Below are positions 6,009 through 6,254 of a stretch of 6,254 nucleotides of DNA, piece by piece. How positions within the stretch are numbered: position 1 is the stretch's first letter; each line of letters opens with the position of its first letter. The notes beneath the pieces were generated by a model that saw only the letters and a list, made by a program, of their open reading frames with translations, made no database searches and was not told the origin of the DNA. The position numbers were made by a program, and so were the translations under genes. Source of the stretch: Thermoplasmata archaeon M9B2D (GTDB lineage Archaea; Thermoplasmatota; E2; DHVEG-1); NCBI GenBank assembly GCA_002900555.1, contig MUGD01000122.1, positions 1-6,254 on the forward strand. The letters run 5' to 3'.

Positions 6009-6049
6009 TTTTTCCTATTGATTTTTTTCAACAGAAAACATAATTTTTT
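6009..6049 (+). terminator. Cluster of T tracts after the ATP-grasp gene
   Basis: Runs of five T (6009-6013), seven T (6022-6028) and six T (6044-6049) follow the stop codon within 50 bases. This is the usual form of an archaeal intrinsic terminator with back-up tracts. No convincing hairpin is seen. The rest of 6050-6160 is very AT-rich with no gene or structure I can support. Confidence 0.5.
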
Positions 6050-6167
6050 ATACAAAGGATTCTTTGGGCACTACAAAATAATTAATAAAAATAATATGCT
6101 TATATTTTAGGATACGACAATAATACTTATGACAGATTGTAAAAATTATTATTTTGGAAGGGTTAAG

Positions 6168-6175
6168 TTTAAATA
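6168..6175 (+). promoter_or_regulatory. TATA box of the right-edge gene
   Basis: TTTAAATA is centred 25-26 bases before the ATG at 6197. This spacing predicts a transcript starting at that ATG, the same leaderless layout as purP and the cyclo-ligase gene. Confidence 0.6.
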
Positions 6176-6196
6176 TTAATACACAATAATACAGTA

Positions 6197-6254
6197 ATGG
6201 GGAATAATATGAAGAAATTCATACCAATTGTAATAGCAAGTATTTTAGTCCTTA
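6197..6254 (+). CDS. Start of a secreted or membrane protein (partial)
   Basis: The frame is open from ATG 6197 to the right edge and encodes MGNNMKKFIPIVIASILVL. A positively charged KK is followed by an uninterrupted hydrophobic run, typical of a signal peptide or a first membrane helix. Two in-frame starts are possible. ATG 6197 fits the TATA box (leaderless). ATG 6209 has GGGG (6199-6202) 6 bases upstream as a possible ribosome site and gives the more standard MKKF opening. Too little is visible to name a family. Confidence 0.6.
   Translation, partial: MGNNMKKFIPIVIASILVL

Noticed and set aside
1..6254. Mobile elements, CRISPR array, toxin-antitoxin or defence genes
   Set aside because: No transposase, terminal inverted repeats, regular spacer repeats or small paired toxin-like genes are visible; the region is core housekeeping DNA.

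Overview
The window is archaeal chromosomal DNA. It carries archaeal translation factor aIF6, a threonyl-tRNA synthetase with the archaea-specific N-terminal editing domain, and PurP, the archaeal ligase of the purine pathway. Promoters are TATA boxes about 25-29 bases upstream of start codons, with little sign of Shine-Dalgarno sites, which fits mostly leaderless transcripts. Base composition is moderately AT-rich, with AT-rich gaps between genes. A euryarchaeal host, possibly Thermoplasmata-related, is my guess; the sequence alone does not settle it.

Layout. Positions 1-114 are the lysine/alanine-rich tail of a gene that runs in from the left, probably ribosomal protein eL31. It is followed after 2 bases by eif6 (117-782), which ends at a T tract. 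A 245-base gap (783-1027) holds a TATA box and a GC-rich foldable element just before thrS (1028-2890). purP (2930-4060) follows with its own promoter. It converges on, and overlaps by 4 bases at its 3' end, a minus-strand 5-formyltetrahydrofolate cyclo-ligase gene (4057-4620). A 102-base divergent promoter region (4621-4722) then leads to an ATP-grasp ligase of unknown substrate, whose reading frame ends at 6000. An AT-rich gap (6001-6196) with T tracts and a good TATA box precedes the start of a secreted or membrane protein that runs off the right edge.

How the genes relate. The left half is translation (eL31?/aIF6/ThrRS). The centre is one-carbon and purine metabolism: PurP formylates AICAR with free formate and ATP, and the cyclo-ligase returns 5-formyl-THF to the active folate pool. 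The right-hand ATP-grasp gene is an orphan carboxylate-amine ligase.

Most unusual points: (1) the 5' end of the ATP-grasp gene, where the promoter and the only good ATG (4723) are separated from the conserved reading frame by an in-frame TGA (4759-4761); (2) the leader or small RNA upstream of thrS with two mutually exclusive GC-rich pairings, starting where a TATA box predicts a transcript to begin. I see no mobile element, CRISPR array, tRNA or rRNA.
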